Part shown: piece by piece, positions 62,765 to 64,000 of the stretch
How the letters are laid out: each line of letters opens with the position of its first letter
Position numbering within the stretch: the first letter of the stretch is position 1
Assembly: GCA_017457215.1 (NCBI GenBank)
Contig: JAFTHU010000003.1
Coordinates: forward strand, 1 to 64,000
Direction of reading: 5' to 3'
Source: Clostridia bacterium
GTDB lineage: Bacteria > Bacillota > Clostridia > Christensenellales > Borkfalkiaceae
DNA length: 64,000 nucleotides
The notes under the pieces: generated by a model
Seen by the model: only the letters and a program-made list of their open reading frames with translations
The model's database searches: none
Told to the model about the DNA's origin: nothing
Made by a program: the position numbers and the translations under genes

Positions 62765-64000
62765 GTGGAAAAAATTGGTATCATTGATTTGGGTTCGAAT
62801 ACGGCACGACTCTTGATTGTGGATATGTTCACGGACGGGCATTACGTTGTTGTGGACGAGTTGAAAGAGAGCGTTCGGCTTGGACAAGATATGGACAGAG
62901 ACGGTTTTTTAAAGCCGCAGAGAATAGCGGAAACGATAAAGACTTTGAAAATGTTTAAACGGCTTTGCGACGCAAGCGGCGTGGAAAGAATTATCGCCGT
63001 GGGGACGGCAGCCGTTCGCCGCGCTAAAAATCAACGTTCGTTTTTAGACGAAATTCAGGTGAGCTGCAATATCAGCATTCGCGTACTTTCCGAAGAGGAA
63101 GAGGCATTGCTTGTTTATCGCGGAGTCATCAACTCGATGGACATTCCCAAAGGCTTGATTTTGGAAATCGGCGGCGGGAGTACGAAAATTATTTATTATA
63201 ACCGCCGAAACGTTTTGGGCTTTGCGAACTTGCCGTTCGGAGCGGTAACGCTTACCGATTTGTTTGCAAGCGACGCTACGCCGCAAGAAGCGGCGGCGCA
63301 CGTGGAAGAGTTTTTCACGGAACAGCTGAAAAAACTGCCTTGGTTGCAAGAAGTGGATGAGGAAACGCAGATGATTGGCGTGGGCGGTTCGTTCAGAAAC
63401 TTGTTTAAAATCAACAAACTCGTGCGGAAATATCCTTTGGATATGGCGCATAATTATAAACTTGCCACCGAAGATTTTACGGGCATTTACGATATGGTAA
63501 AGGCTTTGGACGTGGACAAGCGTAAAAAAATCAAGGGGCTTTCGCCTGCGCGTGCGGATATTATGCCGGCGGCGATGGCGATTATCAAGGCATTCGTTTC
63601 GTATATGAACATAGAAACGTTCACCATCGGCGGTTGCGGCTTGCGCGAAGGGCTGATGGTCAACCAAGCGCTGCCGATAACGATGGAAAAGCCTATTTCC
63701 GATGTGCTTGGCTATTCGTTAGACCGTTTGGTGAAATATTACGATTGCGACCCCAAACACGTAGAGCACGTAATGCTTTTGTCTGTGCAGCTGTTCAAAC
63801 AGCTTCGCGTTTTGCATAAATTCCCCCGTCAATACCTCAAGGTATTGAAAATTGCGGCGAGTTTGCACGATTGCGGGCAAAAGATGAAATTCTACAACCA
63901 TGCGAAACACAGCTGGTACACCATTTTGAACTCGTCCATTTACGGCGCGACGCATAGAGAAATCGTGTTGGCGGCGTTCGTTGCGGGTTGTCATAACCGC
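62765..64000 (+). CDS. ppx: Ppx/GppA phosphatase family protein (partial, C-terminus outside window)
   Basis: A frame of 412 codons open to the right edge. It starts with GTG at 62765, eight bases after CAGAGGT. IGIIDLGSNTARLLI is the ASKHA phosphate-1 loop; LEIGGGSTKI is the second; IGVGGSFRNL is the adenosine-like motif; GGCGLREG follows. From about residue 315 a helical HD-type region begins, with ASLHDCGQ as its metal motif. The protein hydrolyses polyphosphate or pppGpp in known members; which one is not clear. The family is usually about 500 residues, so about 100 are missing. Confidence 0.93.
   Translation, partial: MEKIGIIDLGSNTARLLIVDMFTDGHYVVVDELKESVRLGQDMDRDGFLKPQRIAETIKTLKMFKRLCDASGVERIIAVGTAAVRRAKNQRSFLDEIQVSCNISIRVLSEEEEALLVYRGVINSMDIPKGLILEIGGGSTKIIYYNRRNVLGFANLPFGAVTLTDLFASDATPQEAAAHVEEFFTEQLKKLPWLQEVDEETQMIGVGGSFRNLFKINKLVRKYPLDMAHNYKLATEDFTGIYDMVKALDVDKRKKIKGLSPARADIMPAAMAIIKAFVSYMNIETFTIGGCGLREGLMVNQALPITMEKPISDVLGYSLDRLVKYYDCDPKHVEHVMLLSVQLFKQLRVLHKFPRQYLKVLKIAASLHDCGQKMKFYNHAKHSWYTILNSSIYGATHREIVLAAFVAGCHNR

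Noticed and set aside
62785..62800. GGTTCGAATACG, similar to a tRNA T-arm
   Set aside because: It is codons for GSNTA of the Ppx/GppA phosphate loop; no tRNA cloverleaf around it.

Overview
The window is chromosomal DNA of an endospore-forming, fairly low-GC Firmicute (class Clostridia is the best fit; family level is a guess). The evidence is a Gram-positive gene set (ricT, khpB, yidC without a signal peptide, L27 with an N-terminal extension, AGGAGG-type ribosome binding sites), spore genes (yunB, spoVAE, a gerA-gerB-gerC operon, yyaC) and a typical Firmicute origin neighbourhood (dnaN, rpmH, rnpA, yidD, yidC, khpB, rsmG, gyrB, gyrA, serS, ricT, holB). No phage, insertion sequence, CRISPR array, rRNA or tRNA was found. 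Nearly all of the sequence is ordinary core chromosome.

Centre (about 27.8-31 kb): the best candidate for oriC is 29.94-30.30 kb. It has a run of TAG triplets (DnaA-trio), a GC-rich patch and a row of DnaA boxes. Leftward from it run a SLOG/DUF1273 gene, dnaN, rpmH, rnpA, yidD, yidC and khpB. Rightward runs rsmG. No dnaA is present anywhere in the window; the SLOG gene sits where dnaA would be expected. A second, more canonical DnaA-box cluster lies 11.5 kb away at 18.08-18.54 kb.

Left arm (0-27 kb): a zinc-ribbon protein cut by the window edge, a double-anchored lipoprotein, murG-yunB facing spoVAE, rplM-rpsI, fba, a small lipoprotein, gapA, an XRE-membrane regulator, a YugP-type peptidase, rsmI with a tRNA methyltransferase, the germinant receptor operon, cvpA, yyaC, queT behind a preQ1-I riboswitch, a metallophosphoesterase, and a GLUG-repeat lipoprotein.

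Right arm (31-64 kb): ygjV-like, ricT and holB; a helical protein; rplU-rpmA without prp between them; an EamA transporter; a divergent XRE regulator and zinc-ribbon membrane protein sharing a palindromic operator; tig-clpP-clpX; rqcH; an AraC regulator with a Gfo/Idh/MocA oxidoreductase sharing a 16-bp motif; gyrB-gyrA; a PHP phosphatase; a P-type ATPase; serS; a DEDDh exonuclease; rsmF-like; a 1270-residue double-anchored lipoprotein; two half-size TauE/SafE genes; and a Ppx/GppA phosphatase cut by the right edge.

The most unusual items are a dispersed element of about 24 bp found in four places at gene boundaries, the missing dnaA with two DnaA-box clusters, a YidC with an extracytoplasmic insertion of about 265 residues, two very large lipoproteins that also carry a C-terminal membrane anchor and charged tail, and two regulator/operator pairs readable directly from the DNA.
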